Assembly: GCA_035567895.1 (NCBI GenBank)
Contig: DATMPC010000058.1
Location: forward strand, 310,001-374,000
Source: Terriglobales bacterium
Lineage (GTDB): Bacteria > Acidobacteriota > Terriglobia > Terriglobales > Acidobacteriaceae
Direction: 5' to 3'
Length of the DNA stretch: 64,000 nucleotides
Shown here: positions 40,866 to 50,806 of the stretch, in pieces
How positions within the stretch are numbered: the stretch's first letter is position 1
How the letters are laid out: every line of letters begins with the position of its first letter
Notes under the pieces: generated by a model
Database searches by the model: none
The model's input: only the letters and a program-made list of their open reading frames with translations
Told to the model about the DNA's origin: nothing
Position numbers and translations under genes: made by a program

Positions 40866-43769
40866 CTAGAACGAAAACTGGACCTGCAAATCGATCCGGC
40901 GGTTGGCTGCCTGCGTGTTGAATGGTCCGTTCGCCAATGACATCGATTCGCCAAAGTTGGTAGTGGCGTTCGGAACGAATGCTTGGCGACTGAGTATTCC
41001 AACCGGCGGGGCGAGATTTTGATGGTTGAAAAGATTACGAGCTTGGACGCTGAAAGTAAGGTTGTAGCGATGCCCGCTCGAACCTCCGCCGAATATACCA
41101 CCCATGCCCCCTCCAGGACCTCCGAAACCGCCGAAGCCTCCGCGGTCGCGACCGCCGCCTCCACCGCCTCCGCCACGACCTCCGCGATTTCCTCCGGCAT
41201 TGCCGACGCTTTCAAGTCGCTCACCTAAGCCGATGGTTTTGCTTACACGCAGATTTACGGAGACGTTTGCCGGTCCCTCTCCCAAATTGATCGGGATTGG
41301 GCTGTACGCTTGCCCTGGCAGTGGAATGAAAAAGCAGAGCGGATTGATCGTAGAGAAAGTGCCGCATTGGGGTGATGCGGCTGCGAATCCGGGCCGGGCG
41401 TTGAAGATTGAGGTGCCGAGCAGGTCTTCAGGAATCGTGATGTTGTAGGGCTGGCCGGAGTTCGCGATGATAAACGGGCTCAGCCGGAATCCGAAGGGAG
41501 CAGTAACTGAGCCTCCGATGAAGAGACGGTTCCGCACGTCGAATGCAGCGCGCCCGTAATCGGCGCTTGGGTTGTAGGGATTCGTCGGGAAGCTTCCAGA
41601 TCCGCCAGTATCGCTGTTGGCAAAGCTCAACGAGTAGAAGGCGAAGATCGACAGATTCGGCCCGTAACGCATATTGAGGTTGGTAATGAGCTGGTTCTGC
41701 TTGAAGATCCCCTCGGATTGGTACTCGTAGATGTTGCCGGTTGCACAACCCAGCGGACAAACTGGATTTGCTGGGAACGTTCCAGGAAATGGCGCATTGA
41801 TATTGTTGGTAAAGAGCTGATGCAGTCCACGCGCGTTTAGATAGGTGAGTGAAAGCTTCGTAGCCTTGGTGAGCTGATGCTCTACGCCAACCGCAGTCTG
41901 CATCACATATGGCGCGCGCAAATTCGAGTCGATGCGATACACCGTCGGCGACCCGCCCACAAACCCATCGAAAGACGGTGGAATGCTGTCAGGTCCAAAT
42001 GCCGGATTCTGCACGATGAATGACTGCTGATTCGTTCCATTCAAACGAGTCGCCTGCAAAACGAGGCTTTGCGGGAAGCGGTCATAAAACATGCCAAACC
42101 CAGCACGTACCACTGTCTTTGGTGTCGAGCCCTTTTTCCCTACTCCAAGCGCGACGCCCAGTCGCGGAGCGAAGTCTGTGTAGTCATGAATCGCATTTTG
42201 CGTCTCGTAGCGCAGACCATAGCTAAACGTCAGGTTCGGCCGAGCCTTCCAGTCGTCCTCTGCATAGACTCCGACATCTACAAAAGTGTCCGAGATTAAA
42301 GGCTGCCCCGCTGCAATGGAAAACTGATTCGCTCGGCCGGCTGCAAATGCTGCGAGTGATGGATAGTTGAATGTTCCATTGAAATTCTGCGCGAGCTGAT
42401 TGGAGGCCTGCGATATACGCAGTCGGCCGCCGAACTTCATCGAATGATTGCCGGACAATATCGACGTGTAGTTCTGAAGCTCGTAATGATTTTCGTCGTT
42501 AACTACGTGCCCCGAGCTGTTGCCTCCGCTTGCGAAGAAACCCGGAATGGAAAGCTCGGCGGCCGTGCTTACTGGCGTCTGGTCGCTGTGAATGCGTTGA
42601 TACTGAAATCGAGTCTCATTCACGACCTTCGTGCTCAGCACCTGGGTGTCGCTGATTTGCAGGCTATGCTCGGAGCTGTCGAGGTTGTAGCCGAGCGAGG
42701 GCAGATTAATCCGGCTGGGGCTAACCTGGCCGATGCCATCGTTCTCTTCGTGCGCTCCCTCATATTCATATCGGGCAGTAAGGGTGTTTGTATTCGTGAG
42801 CTGGTAATCAAGGCGGGGGCCGGCCTCGGTTCGCGTGCGCGGATTCGGTACAGTCTGCTGAGCACATTCCGGCAAAACGAAACTACCGCACTGAGGACTC
42901 ACAACTGACACGTCGCCGATGTTGCGCCGCTGCGCATTCAGGAAGAAAGAAGCCTTCTTACCCAGAGGTCCCCCGAAATTACCCTCGTACATCTCGGTGT
43001 GGTAGTCCGGCGGGTCAGGAATGTTTGAAGTAAACGGGTTTCGCGAGTTGAAAATTGAATTATTTTCGTTGAACTGTAGTTGCCCGTGATATTTGTCCGT
43101 TCCCGGTTTGGTAAAAATCTCAACGCGCCCAAAACCAAGCTTGTCATATTGCGCAGAAAACGGGTTCGAGTTGATGCGAATTTCGCGAATCGACGACTTC
43201 GGTGGAAGTTGTCCACCGGTGAATCCGTCGATGTACATCTGTCCGCCATTGGGGCCCGCAGAGGGACCAGCGAGTGCCTGAAGTTCCGATTGCAGCTCGT
43301 CAGGATCGTCGGACAATGCGTCCAAATCCTTGTCTCTCAAAACAACAGTATTCGAGTTGTTGGTGGGACTTGTGTCGACATTGTTTCCCTCCGATTGCAC
43401 GTCGAGGTTCTGCTTTACCACTTCGATCTCAAGGGGAATATCGAGCGATGCCGGATGCCCTTCAACCACAGATACTGACGCCTTGGAAAACGGAGCGAAG
43501 CCTTGGGCGGCAGCTGAGACGGCGTACTGCCCGGCGGTCAGGCCTTTGATTTGATATTGCCCGTCGCCACCCGAAGTGGCGCTGGTTTCCTGCCCGCTCG
43601 CTGACTTCGCCGTAATGACTGCATTGGGGATGACGGCGCCACTAGGGTCGGTCACTTTCCCGCGCAGAACGCCGCCTTGGCCAAGTGCTGCTGAAGAAAA
43701 AGTCAGGATCGTGAGAAGAGAAAAGAGAGATAGAGAAATGGATCGCAATCGGAACAAGCCAAGAGTCAC
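40866..43769 (-). CDS. Oar-like TonB-dependent receptor, third copy, with Gly-rich loop
   Basis: The frame is open from ATG 43847, but a GTG at 43769 gives a proper signal peptide start (VTLGLFRLRSISLSLFSLLT) and avoids overlap with the DUF5666 gene, so I prefer it (967 residues). A carboxypeptidase-regulatory-like domain (GVLRGKVTDPSGAVIPNAVI) follows the signal peptide, then a plug-like part (VNTSPTNN and YIDGFTGGQLPP regions) and a barrel ending in QVQFSF, the usual terminal phenylalanine. Near the C-terminus is a glycine-arginine loop (about 45 residues, bases about 41070-41205) that is unusual in these barrels. It is probably cotranscribed with the DUF5666 gene. Confidence 0.88.
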   Translation of the reverse strand: MTLGLFRLRSISLSLFSLLTILTFSSAALGQGGVLRGKVTDPSGAVIPNAVITAKSASGQETSATSGGDGQYQIKGLTAGQYAVSAAAQGFAPFSKASVSVVEGHPASLDIPLEIEVVKQNLDVQSEGNNVDTSPTNNSNTVVLRDKDLDALSDDPDELQSELQALAGPSAGPNGGQMYIDGFTGGQLPPKSSIREIRINSNPFSAQYDKLGFGRVEIFTKPGTDKYHGQLQFNENNSIFNSRNPFTSNIPDPPDYHTEMYEGNFGGPLGKKASFFLNAQRRNIGDVSVVSPQCGSFVLPECAQQTVPNPRTRTEAGPRLDYQLTNTNTLTARYEYEGAHEENDGIGQVSPSRINLPSLGYNLDSSEHSLQISDTQVLSTKVVNETRFQYQRIHSDQTPVSTAAELSIPGFFASGGNSSGHVVNDENHYELQNYTSILSGNHSMKFGGRLRISQASNQLAQNFNGTFNYPSLAAFAAGRANQFSIAAGQPLISDTFVDVGVYAEDDWKARPNLTFSYGLRYETQNAIHDYTDFAPRLGVALGVGKKGSTPKTVVRAGFGMFYDRFPQSLVLQATRLNGTNQQSFIVQNPAFGPDSIPPSFDGFVGGSPTVYRIDSNLRAPYVMQTAVGVEHQLTKATKLSLTYLNARGLHQLFTNNINAPFPGTFPANPVCPLGCATGNIYEYQSEGIFKQNQLITNLNMRYGPNLSIFAFYSLSFANSDTGGSGSFPTNPYNPSADYGRAAFDVRNRLFIGGSVTAPFGFRLSPFIIANSGQPYNITIPEDLLGTSIFNARPGFAAASPQCGTFSTINPLCFFIPLPGQAYSPIPINLGEGPANVSVNLRVSKTIGLGERLESVGNAGGNRGGRGGGGGGGGRDRGGFGGFGGPGGGMGGIFGGGSSGHRYNLTFSVQARNLFNHQNLAPPVGILSRQAFVPNATTNFGESMSLANGPFNTQAANRRIDLQVQFSF

Positions 43770-43807
43770 GTAGTCTTCGCCTAAATAAGAAGTATGAGAA
43801 CTGTCGT

Positions 43808-44995
43808 TCACTGATTTCCGCCTTCGGCGCCGCTTCCCATACTCCATCCTGAAAGTAGATTGGCGGCACTGGTTTCGGTGGGAGCGGCAGTGAGGATCGG
43901 CTCAACTCCGCTTAGGAGAGTGAGAGCGGTAACTTGCTGACCGGAGGCAGCGTCTGTTGTCACAATCATGACAGCATCGCCCTTCTGAAGATCGGTAAGC
44001 GAGGCAGCCGGCATGCGACGAATGATCTGCTGAAAGTCTGGCCCACCGCCCGGCCTCCCCGGTCCTCCACCGGGCCGTGTTTGTTGTTCCCCGCCCGCTC
44101 CTGCTGCAGTGCTCTGTGCCTGCTCCGCATTGTTTCCCGCTCCAGCGGGCCGTTTCAGGAACATCGCGATCCTTTGGGCGACCTCGGGAGGAATCTTGCG
44201 CATCTGCGTTTCTGGAGTCACTTTCACCACCGCGGCCCGCTTCTGAATCAAATCCATCACGGTGATGGTTCCAGCGGAGTTGTCAACCGAACTCACAGTA
44301 CCTGCAATGTTTCTAAATGTACCCGAGATCACTGCGTCGGCATTGACCAACTGACCATCACTACTTCTGTTACCCCGAGCTCGAATCTGGTCGCCAACTT
44401 TGATTTCGCTAAATGAACTCTTCTTTGCATCGCCGAACTTCACCGAATCCGGAGGGTAGCGCAGAAAAAGAGTGTTGTCCGTCGTGTGTATAGCGATGGT
44501 TTGGCTAGGACTGGTCGAGACAGTAATTGTCCCGGCTGTCGTATCGACACCGCGAACAATTCCCCCTGCACCTCGCCTCTGCCATTCCTGGATATCCTGC
44601 TGCTGGCGATTGGCAACATCGCTCTGTTTCATCACGATCAGCGACGTCGCTGCAATTGAGCCTGTCGCCTCCGACGGTGTCCCACGCGCCAGCACACGGT
44701 CTCCAACCTGCACATCCTGAAGAGAGATTGGCGTGGCGTCTTTCAGATCTTTCTGTCCAGGAGCGGTCTTTACAATTCGAGTTGAATCCGACACTGCCAC
44801 TGCTGTTTCCGTTCCCGTATCGGTCTTTAGCGAGATTACTTTGCCGTTGATTGCTGCAACTGTGCCGATAGCCTTGGCTGCGTTCGAACTCGAGGCGGGC
44901 TGTTGTGCCGCCGTCAGACTCGGGAGCAAAGAAAAAGTGAGAAGCAGAAGAATCGAGCGAGCACAGGAAATCATCAATTTGACAGTAATGTTCAA
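43808..44995 (-). CDS. DUF5666-like exported protein
   Basis: This 395-residue protein has a signal peptide (ending in LTAAQQ) and three beta-rich repeats of the DUF5666 kind, each with a G-V/T-V-x-x-I/V-D pattern: IGTVAAINGKVISL (about residues 42-55), GIVRGVDTTAGTITV (about 144-158) and AGTVSSVDNSAGTITV (about 231-246). Each is followed by 'VGD(R/Q)(V/I)(L/R)ARG'. A Gly/Pro/Arg-rich linker (about 296-325) precedes the last module. Such proteins are probably periplasmic or surface beta-barrel domains with unknown binding role. It lies directly upstream of the third receptor on the same strand, suggesting a common transcript. ATG 44974 is an alternative start. Confidence 0.8.
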   Translation of the reverse strand: MNITVKLMISCARSILLLLTFSLLPSLTAAQQPASSSNAAKAIGTVAAINGKVISLKTDTGTETAVAVSDSTRIVKTAPGQKDLKDATPISLQDVQVGDRVLARGTPSEATGSIAATSLIVMKQSDVANRQQQDIQEWQRRGAGGIVRGVDTTAGTITVSTSPSQTIAIHTTDNTLFLRYPPDSVKFGDAKKSSFSEIKVGDQIRARGNRSSDGQLVNADAVISGTFRNIAGTVSSVDNSAGTITVMDLIQKRAAVVKVTPETQMRKIPPEVAQRIAMFLKRPAGAGNNAEQAQSTAAGAGGEQQTRPGGGPGRPGGGPDFQQIIRRMPAASLTDLQKGDAVMIVTTDAASGQQVTALTLLSGVEPILTAAPTETSAANLLSGWSMGSGAEGGNQ

Positions 44996-45180
44996 ATTTC
45001 CTCAAAGCGAATCGTGCTATCGCAAAGACACATCGGCGCTTCATTATTATCAGCTATCAAGACGAGCAACTCGTTGCTTGATGAGCGCCGCAGCACGTAA
45101 AGATTTGTAATAGATCGAATGCGCGAAGTCAGCCATATCGACTATTCTGCGTATTGAAATTACATCTGAGACGAGGGTTC

Positions 45181-46659
45181 ATGTTGCGCTTCCAAAAGAT
45201 GAATGGTGTTGTTGTGGTCTTGCTCGTGTCGATCCTTGTCGGCTGTGCCGCTGGACCAAAGTATCAACGGGCGAGCGTCTCTACTCCGCCAAGCTGGTCA
45301 GCGGAAGAACCGTGGCGCGCCGCGGAACCTAGAGATGGGATTCCCAAAGGCGCTTGGTGGAAGCTCTACCAGGATCCAGCGCTTGACACACTGGAAGAGA
45401 AAGCTCTTGATGCGAATCAATCCATTCAACTTGCTATCTCACGAGTCGAGCAGGCGCGAGACCTGGCTCGTGTCCAAGTTGCAGGCTACTTCCCTTCGCT
45501 GTCAGGAGGAGCCAACGCACAGCGACAACGAAGTTCTGCAAATCGTGCCGCCGTTTCGACGATTGCACCCACGACTGCGATCACGCAGAACGTCTACCAA
45601 ATCCCATTTCAGTTGAACTATGAAGTAGATCTGTTTGGCCGCGTTCGTCGAAACGTTGAAGCAGCCAATGCGCAGTATCAGGCAACGGCCGCCGATCTTG
45701 AGAACGTTCGGCTGCTTATCACCTCCGATTTAGCCGCGGACTATTTCACGCTCCGGGAACTCGACGCTGAAATCGGTGACGTGCAGGAGTCTATCTCCTA
45801 CTACGAAAAGGGGCTCGTGCTCGTGAACAATCGACACGCGGGCGGCGTGGCCTCCGGACTCGACGTCGCACAGCAGGAGACCGTGCTTGATGCCGCTCGC
45901 GCCCAACTGCATCTGCTGAAAGAACAGAGAGTGACGTTCGAACACGCGATCGCAACGCTGATTGGCGCTCCCGCCCCAACGTTCCGTCTTGCGCCCGCGA
46001 CTCTCAATGCGCAAATACCTGCCATACCTCTTGGTGTTCCAACGGATGTACTCGAGCGCCGGCCCGACATCGCGACTGCAGAACGTCAGATGGCATCGCA
46101 AAACGCTCTTATTGGAGTCGCCCAGAGCGCGTTCTACCCATCAATCTTCCTATTCGGCGGTGGAGGACTAAACAGCTCCGATATCACCAACCTCTTTGGT
46201 GCGCCGAGCACGTTCTGGTCATTGGGAGTGTCGGCGGTAGAACCCATCCTGAATGGCGGCCGGATCCACGCGCAGGTAGATTTCGCAAAGGCTGGATATC
46301 AGGGATCTGTCGCGACTTATCGCAACACAGTGTTGAGCGCATTCCAACAAGTTGAAGATGGATTGTCCGGACTCACAACCCTAGCCGACGCCGCTTCCGC
46401 GCAGCAAAAAGCCGTAGACGATTCGCAGCGTTTTCTCAACATTGCAAATGATCGTTACGTCGGCGGATTGGTCACCTATCTCGACGTAATTACGGCGCAG
46501 CAAACGCTGCTTACCAACCAACGTCTTGCCACCCAAATCCAAGGACAGCGACTGGTCACATCGGTCTTCCTGGTAAAGGCACTGGGCGGGGGTTGGGATC
46601 GCAAAGAAATCGACGCGCTTCTAGTTCGCCCGACGGCTAAATCGGTTGTCCAGCAGTGA
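45181..46659 (+). CDS. Efflux outer-membrane lipoprotein, NodT/TolC family
   Basis: This 492-residue protein has a lipoprotein signal (VVVVLLVSILVGCAAGPKYQ; cysteine in the LVGC lipobox) and two outer-membrane-efflux repeats. The first has EEKALDANQSIQLAISRVEQA and NYEVDLFGRVRRN, the second VPTDVLERRPDIATAERQM and QVDFAKAGYQGSV. These are typical of NodT-type channels that pair with RND pumps. ATG 45181 is chosen with GAGGG just upstream; a TTG-started frame extends to 45154. No RND pump or adaptor gene lies beside it, so the channel may serve pumps encoded elsewhere. Confidence 0.92.
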   Translation: MLRFQKMNGVVVVLLVSILVGCAAGPKYQRASVSTPPSWSAEEPWRAAEPRDGIPKGAWWKLYQDPALDTLEEKALDANQSIQLAISRVEQARDLARVQVAGYFPSLSGGANAQRQRSSANRAAVSTIAPTTAITQNVYQIPFQLNYEVDLFGRVRRNVEAANAQYQATAADLENVRLLITSDLAADYFTLRELDAEIGDVQESISYYEKGLVLVNNRHAGGVASGLDVAQQETVLDAARAQLHLLKEQRVTFEHAIATLIGAPAPTFRLAPATLNAQIPAIPLGVPTDVLERRPDIATAERQMASQNALIGVAQSAFYPSIFLFGGGGLNSSDITNLFGAPSTFWSLGVSAVEPILNGGRIHAQVDFAKAGYQGSVATYRNTVLSAFQQVEDGLSGLTTLADAASAQQKAVDDSQRFLNIANDRYVGGLVTYLDVITAQQTLLTNQRLATQIQGQRLVTSVFLVKALGGGWDRKEIDALLVRPTAKSVVQQ

Positions 46660-46688
46660 CGTCGAGCAATCGCATTTTGGCGGACATT

Positions 46689-46705
46689 GAGCGGCGAAGC
46701 CGCTC
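46689..46705. terminator. Hairpin after the efflux gene
   Basis: GAGCGGC-GAA-GCCGCTC forms a 7-bp stem with a GAA loop, 30 bases after the stop. There is no T-run, so factor-independent termination is weak; the hairpin may protect the 3' end. Confidence 0.45.
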
Positions 46706-46756
46706 GGACCCGAATCGTTAGTTCTTGAGACGAATCTAATGTGCAGGAGAATGCAC

Positions 46757-47704
46757 ATGAAGCTCCACCAGCTTTTGAGAGCGCTTGGCGTTATAGCTCT
46801 CATTTCACCTTTTTCACCCTCCCTTCTCGCTTTCCCGCAGGAGCCCGCTTTTCCGGGAGTTCCAACCAAGGTCGTGGTCAGTGTGGAGCCGCGGCACGGC
46901 AAGGAAGTTCCTACTGTTCGCGCCGAGGATGTAGTCGTCACTCAAGGAAAGCAGCACGATAAGGTCCTCGCGTGGCAGCCCGTTGAGGCTCCGGAAGTCG
47001 GAGTGCAAGTCTTCGTTCTCATCGATGATTCGCTCTCTTCCACCGAGACCGGTACAAAGCTCAACGACATCCGCGAATTCATCAATGCCCAACCCGCAAC
47101 TGTCCTAGTCGGTGTTGGTTACATGCGAAACGGAACCGCGATGATTACGCAGAATCCAACGAACGATCATGCACGAGCAGCCAAGGCTTTGAGGCTGACC
47201 ATTGGGGATGGTGGCGGTTCAGCGAGCCCATATTTTGCCCTGCAGGATCTACTGAAGAGATGGCCCCAGACAAATAGCGCACGCGAAGTAGTAATGATCA
47301 CTGACGGAATCGATCGCTTCTGGGATGGAGTCGGCCTAGATGATCCTTATCTCAACTCTGCAATCGAGGAAGCGCAACGCGGCGGTGTAGTAGTGAGTGC
47401 GCTGTACGCTCGAGGAGGCGGACACTTTGGTCACTCTCCATTTAGGATCAATTGGGGGCAGAACTTCCTCTCCGAACTGGCGGATGCCACGGGCGGGGAG
47501 GCTTACTATCTCGGCAACGACGCTCCTCCGTCATTCAGACCGTACTTCACGGATCTTACAGAGCGAATCTCACACCAGTTTCTGCTTACCTTTGAAGCCC
47601 AACCAGGAAAGAAATCGGGCTTCGAAAGGATTAAGCTGAGCACTGAAGTCCCGAATGCGGAACTGGTAACGCAGCGACAAGTTTATGTTCCCACCGGCTC
47701 GTAA
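46757..47704 (+). CDS. Exported von Willebrand factor A-domain protein
   Basis: The protein (315 residues from ATG 46757, AGGAG 7 bases upstream) has a signal peptide ending near SLLAFPQ, a short beta-sandwich, then a VWA-like domain from about residue 80. The metal-site signature is QVFVLIDDSLSSTE (DxSxS pattern, about 84-97) and the partner acidic strand is EVVMITDGIDRF (about 177-188). VWA domains bind metal and partner proteins. In Acidobacteriota many 'VWFA-related' exported proteins exist with no known partner. Nothing in the neighbourhood (efflux channel, zwf) indicates its role. Confidence 0.82.
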   Translation: MKLHQLLRALGVIALISPFSPSLLAFPQEPAFPGVPTKVVVSVEPRHGKEVPTVRAEDVVVTQGKQHDKVLAWQPVEAPEVGVQVFVLIDDSLSSTETGTKLNDIREFINAQPATVLVGVGYMRNGTAMITQNPTNDHARAAKALRLTIGDGGGSASPYFALQDLLKRWPQTNSAREVVMITDGIDRFWDGVGLDDPYLNSAIEEAQRGGVVVSALYARGGGHFGHSPFRINWGQNFLSELADATGGEAYYLGNDAPPSFRPYFTDLTERISHQFLLTFEAQPGKKSGFERIKLSTEVPNAELVTQRQVYVPTGS

Positions 47705-47737
47705 TCACTCAACGACGCATGGAGGCTAGGAATAAAA

Positions 47738-49288
47738 ATGGCAATGATCGTCGAAGCCCGACCCACCACCACTTACGCGACTCCAGCCCTGCCCAAAGCG
47801 GACTCCTGCATCCTGGTGATCTTCGGCGCGACCGGAGATCTCACCCGCCGCAAGCTGATTCCGGCGCTTTACGACCTTGCCTGCGTCGGATGCATGTCAC
47901 CGCACTTTGACATTGTCGGTGTCGGCAGGAAGCCTCTCTCCGACGAGGACTTTCGCAGCAGCCTGGAGGAAGCGGCAGCGCATTCGAAAGACGCCCGCAA
48001 CTTTACTGCTGAAGGTTGGCGCGATTTCGCTAAACGGATCCGGTATTTCGCCGCCGACACGAACGACTCCCAATCTTATACGCGCCTGGCACAATATGTT
48101 GCGGACATGCGACGCTCGGGGTGCAGTCCTAACCTGCTCTTTTATCTGGCCACTCCCACATCATTGTTTGAAGAGATCATTAACGGACTTGCAGCGGCCA
48201 GACTAAATCGCAACGAAAAGGGCTGGACGCGGATTGTCGTCGAAAAACCCTTTGGTCACGACCTCGCTTCGGCACGCGAATTGAATCAGGCGCTCCTTTC
48301 TGTCTTTAACGAAGAAGACGTTTATCGTATCGACCACTATCTCGGCAAAGAAACCGTACAGAACATTCTGGTGTTTCGCTTTGGGAACCTGCTATTTGAG
48401 CCGATCTGGAATCGCAATTACATAGATTACGTCGAGATCACCGCCGCCGAGACCCTCGGCGTAGAGCAGCGAGCCGGCTTTTACGAGGAAACCGGGGCAT
48501 TGCGCGACATGGTCGCCAACCACATGCTTCAGTTGCTGAGCCTCACGGCAATGGAACCGCCGCTGGCCTTCGATGCGAGTTCCGTACGCGGAAAGAAGGT
48601 CGAGGTTCTGAGCGCAATCAAGCCGATGACGGTTGAGGAAGTTGCCGAACGTACTGTCCGCGGACAGTACGGCCCGGGGCAAATCGGTGGCAAGGCTGTT
48701 CCTGGCTACCGACAGGAACCGGGAGTCGCTCCCGATTCGAAAACAGAGACTTTTGGCGCGGTGCAATTCTTTATCGACAATTGGCGCTGGGCCGGAGTTC
48801 CGTTTTTTGTGAGGACCGGCAAGAGGCTCTCTCGCAACCTCACAGAAATCGCTGTTCACTTCAAACGGACTCCTCAGACATTGTTTGCCCATGAGAGTGA
48901 CAACGAGCTCGAGCGCAACGTAATTGCCTTTCGAATCCAGCCAAACGAAGGTATCTCTGTGGACTTCGCGGCTAAGCGGCCCGGTACGGAGATGCACACT
49001 GCTAACGTCCAGCTAAATTTCCGCTATCGCGAGGCGTTTGGCACTAAAAGTCCAGTAGCTTATGAAACCTTGCTGCTTGATGCCATGCGGGGAGATGCGA
49101 CGCTCTTCACGCGCCGCGATGAAGCGGAAGCTGAATGGCGTCTGATTACGCCCATCGAAGATGCATGGGCAGAGCTGCCGCTGCCAAACTTCCCGAACTA
49201 TCCAGCCGGAAGCGCCGGTCCCGAGGCTGTCGACTTGTTGATCGCCCGTAACGGCTGGAGTTGGCGCAGTCTGGATCCGCTCGCCTGA
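47738..49288 (+). CDS. zwf: Glucose-6-phosphate 1-dehydrogenase
   Basis: This 516-residue protein has the nucleotide-binding start ILVIFGATGDLTRRKL (about residues 25-40), EKPFGHD (about 168-174) and the active-site motif RIDHYLGKE at 197-205, with the conserved histidine/lysine pair. It oxidises glucose-6-phosphate to 6-phosphogluconolactone with NADP+ and begins the oxidative pentose phosphate pathway in the cytoplasm. Length matches the family. No pgl, gnd or edd is adjacent, so it is not part of a visible pathway operon here. Confidence 0.97.
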   Translation: MAMIVEARPTTTYATPALPKADSCILVIFGATGDLTRRKLIPALYDLACVGCMSPHFDIVGVGRKPLSDEDFRSSLEEAAAHSKDARNFTAEGWRDFAKRIRYFAADTNDSQSYTRLAQYVADMRRSGCSPNLLFYLATPTSLFEEIINGLAAARLNRNEKGWTRIVVEKPFGHDLASARELNQALLSVFNEEDVYRIDHYLGKETVQNILVFRFGNLLFEPIWNRNYIDYVEITAAETLGVEQRAGFYEETGALRDMVANHMLQLLSLTAMEPPLAFDASSVRGKKVEVLSAIKPMTVEEVAERTVRGQYGPGQIGGKAVPGYRQEPGVAPDSKTETFGAVQFFIDNWRWAGVPFFVRTGKRLSRNLTEIAVHFKRTPQTLFAHESDNELERNVIAFRIQPNEGISVDFAAKRPGTEMHTANVQLNFRYREAFGTKSPVAYETLLLDAMRGDATLFTRRDEAEAEWRLITPIEDAWAELPLPNFPNYPAGSAGPEAVDLLIARNGWSWRSLDPLA

Positions 49289-49447
49289 AGAGCGATTTGC
49301 TGGATCAATCCTAGTCTCGCGAGAGCGCGGGAGAGCTGCTGGTTTTACCAAAACAGATAACACGCACACAACGCCGCCAAGACTCTCTTCATCCATACAC
49401 ACAAAGCTCTGAATGAGGGCCTACTGAAGGGGATAGGGAGAGTACCC

Positions 49448-50176
49448 ATGAAAAGTCTGTTTTTGACACTGTTACTGCTTGCATTCGGCGTTGTCAGCTT
49501 TGCCCAGAGTGACGACACTTCGAAGAGCAAGCTGGAAGCAAATCATCCGGCGGTTGCCGATAGGCTGCAGGATGCTACGACGATGATGAAGGAGATCTTC
49601 GCCGCCCCTGACCAGGGAGTTCCGTCCGACTTGTTGAGCAAGGCCAAGTGCGTTATCGCCATTCCGAATGAGAAGAAAGCCGCATTTGGAATCGGCGGAA
49701 ATTACGGTCGTGGGTTTGCCACGTGCCGTTTGTCGAACAATACCGAGGCCTGGAGCGCACCAGCTCCGGTGTTCCTGGGCGGTGGAAGTATTGGTGTCCA
49801 GCTCGGCGGCAAGTCTACCGACTTGTTGATGCTTGTAATGAACGATAAGGGTACGCAGCAACTGCTTTCCAGCAAGTTCAAGATTGGCGCCGACGCCAGC
49901 GCTGCGGCTGGTCCGGTTGGCCGTACGGCTGCTGCCAGCACCAACTGGAAACTCGACAGCGAAATCCTGACCTATTCTCGGTCCAAAGGGTTGTTTGCCG
50001 GTATCGACATCAACGGAGCATCGGTGAAGCAGGATGACAAGACCACTACTGATCTCTACGGCAAAGCGGTTCCATTCAATCAGATTTTGACCGGCCAGGT
50101 TCGCACGCCACCAGAGGCTCGCGAGTTCGTTGCCGAAGTACATCGCGACTTCGCTGAAGCCCGCGCCAGCAAATAA
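49448..50176 (+). CDS. SYLF/YSC84 domain lipid-binding protein
   Basis: This 242-residue exported protein has a signal peptide (MKSLFLTLLLLAFGVVSFAQ) and a SYLF domain (about residues 60-215) with IFAAPDQGVPSDLL, CVIAIPNEKKAAFGIGGNYG, LGGKSTDLLMLVM and LTYSRSKGLFAGIDING. The family binds phosphoinositides or other lipids in eukaryotes; in bacteria it is usually periplasmic with unknown partner. A strong terminator follows it at 50193. Confidence 0.92.
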   Translation: MKSLFLTLLLLAFGVVSFAQSDDTSKSKLEANHPAVADRLQDATTMMKEIFAAPDQGVPSDLLSKAKCVIAIPNEKKAAFGIGGNYGRGFATCRLSNNTEAWSAPAPVFLGGGSIGVQLGGKSTDLLMLVMNDKGTQQLLSSKFKIGADASAAAGPVGRTAAASTNWKLDSEILTYSRSKGLFAGIDINGASVKQDDKTTTDLYGKAVPFNQILTGQVRTPPEAREFVAEVHRDFAEARASK

Positions 50177-50192
50177 TCGGATTGTTCAAACA

Positions 50193-50222
50193 AGACCTCG
50201 CTCCGGCGAGGTCTTTCTTTTT
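50193..50222 (+). terminator. Rho-independent terminator after the SYLF gene
   Basis: A 9-bp perfect stem AGACCTCGC/GCGAGGTCT with loop TCCG is followed by TTCTTTTT. It lies 16 bases after the stop. Confidence 0.92.
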
Positions 50223-50257
50223 GGTGCGAAAATGGATTCCTGAACATCTAGACGACC

Positions 50258-50722
50258 ATGCTCAGCCAACTTACGGCAATACGTCTGCGTGACCAGCTTG
50301 CCTCTATTGACGGCTTGGTTGCGAACAAGACAGCTGAAGAATGGGATCGCGAGCCCGCTTCAGGGAAATGGTCGGCGCGGGAGAACCTCGCGCACCTTGG
50401 CCGCTACCACGAAGTGTTTCTGGAACGCCTGGGCAAAATTCTGCGCGAAGACCGGCCGCAGTTCGGGCGCTATCGCGCAGAGGATGACGAGCAATGGCCA
50501 TCATGGTCGTCTCTACCAGTAGACCTTCTACTCGCTCGAATTCGACAACTGCGGAGAGAAGTGTTGAGCAAAGTAGGATCTCTCTCAGATGCGCACCTTG
50601 CGAGAACTGGAATTCATCCCGTTTTGGGCGAGATGGATGTTTCCCTGTGGTTGGAGTTCTTCTTGCTCCATGAAGCCCACCATCTCTACGCGATCCTGTT
50701 TCGGTTACGGGAGGGTCAGTGA
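50258..50722 (+). CDS. DinB-like (DinB_2) family protein
   Basis: This 154-residue protein shows the four-helix DinB pattern: LRDQLASIDGLVANKTAEEW, SARENLAHLGRYHEVFLERL (first metal histidine in AHLGRYH) and EFFLLHEAHHLYAI (second site HEAHH, about residues 137-141). DinB-like proteins bind a divalent metal with three histidines and include thiol-dependent transferases. It stands alone after a terminator, so it has its own promoter. Confidence 0.88.
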   Translation: MLSQLTAIRLRDQLASIDGLVANKTAEEWDREPASGKWSARENLAHLGRYHEVFLERLGKILREDRPQFGRYRAEDDEQWPSWSSLPVDLLLARIRQLRREVLSKVGSLSDAHLARTGIHPVLGEMDVSLWLEFFLLHEAHHLYAILFRLREGQ

Positions 50723-50806
50723 ATTCGAAGCTTCGGCAGTAGGTTTGTTTCGAGAATGACGCTCATTGAGACTCCTTGTTCAGTTCAATTGGGCCCACCT
50801 CCAGGC

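Noticed and set aside
41104-41448. A proline-rich plus-strand frame
   Set aside because: Its proline run is the complement of the glycine-rich loop in the receptor gene.
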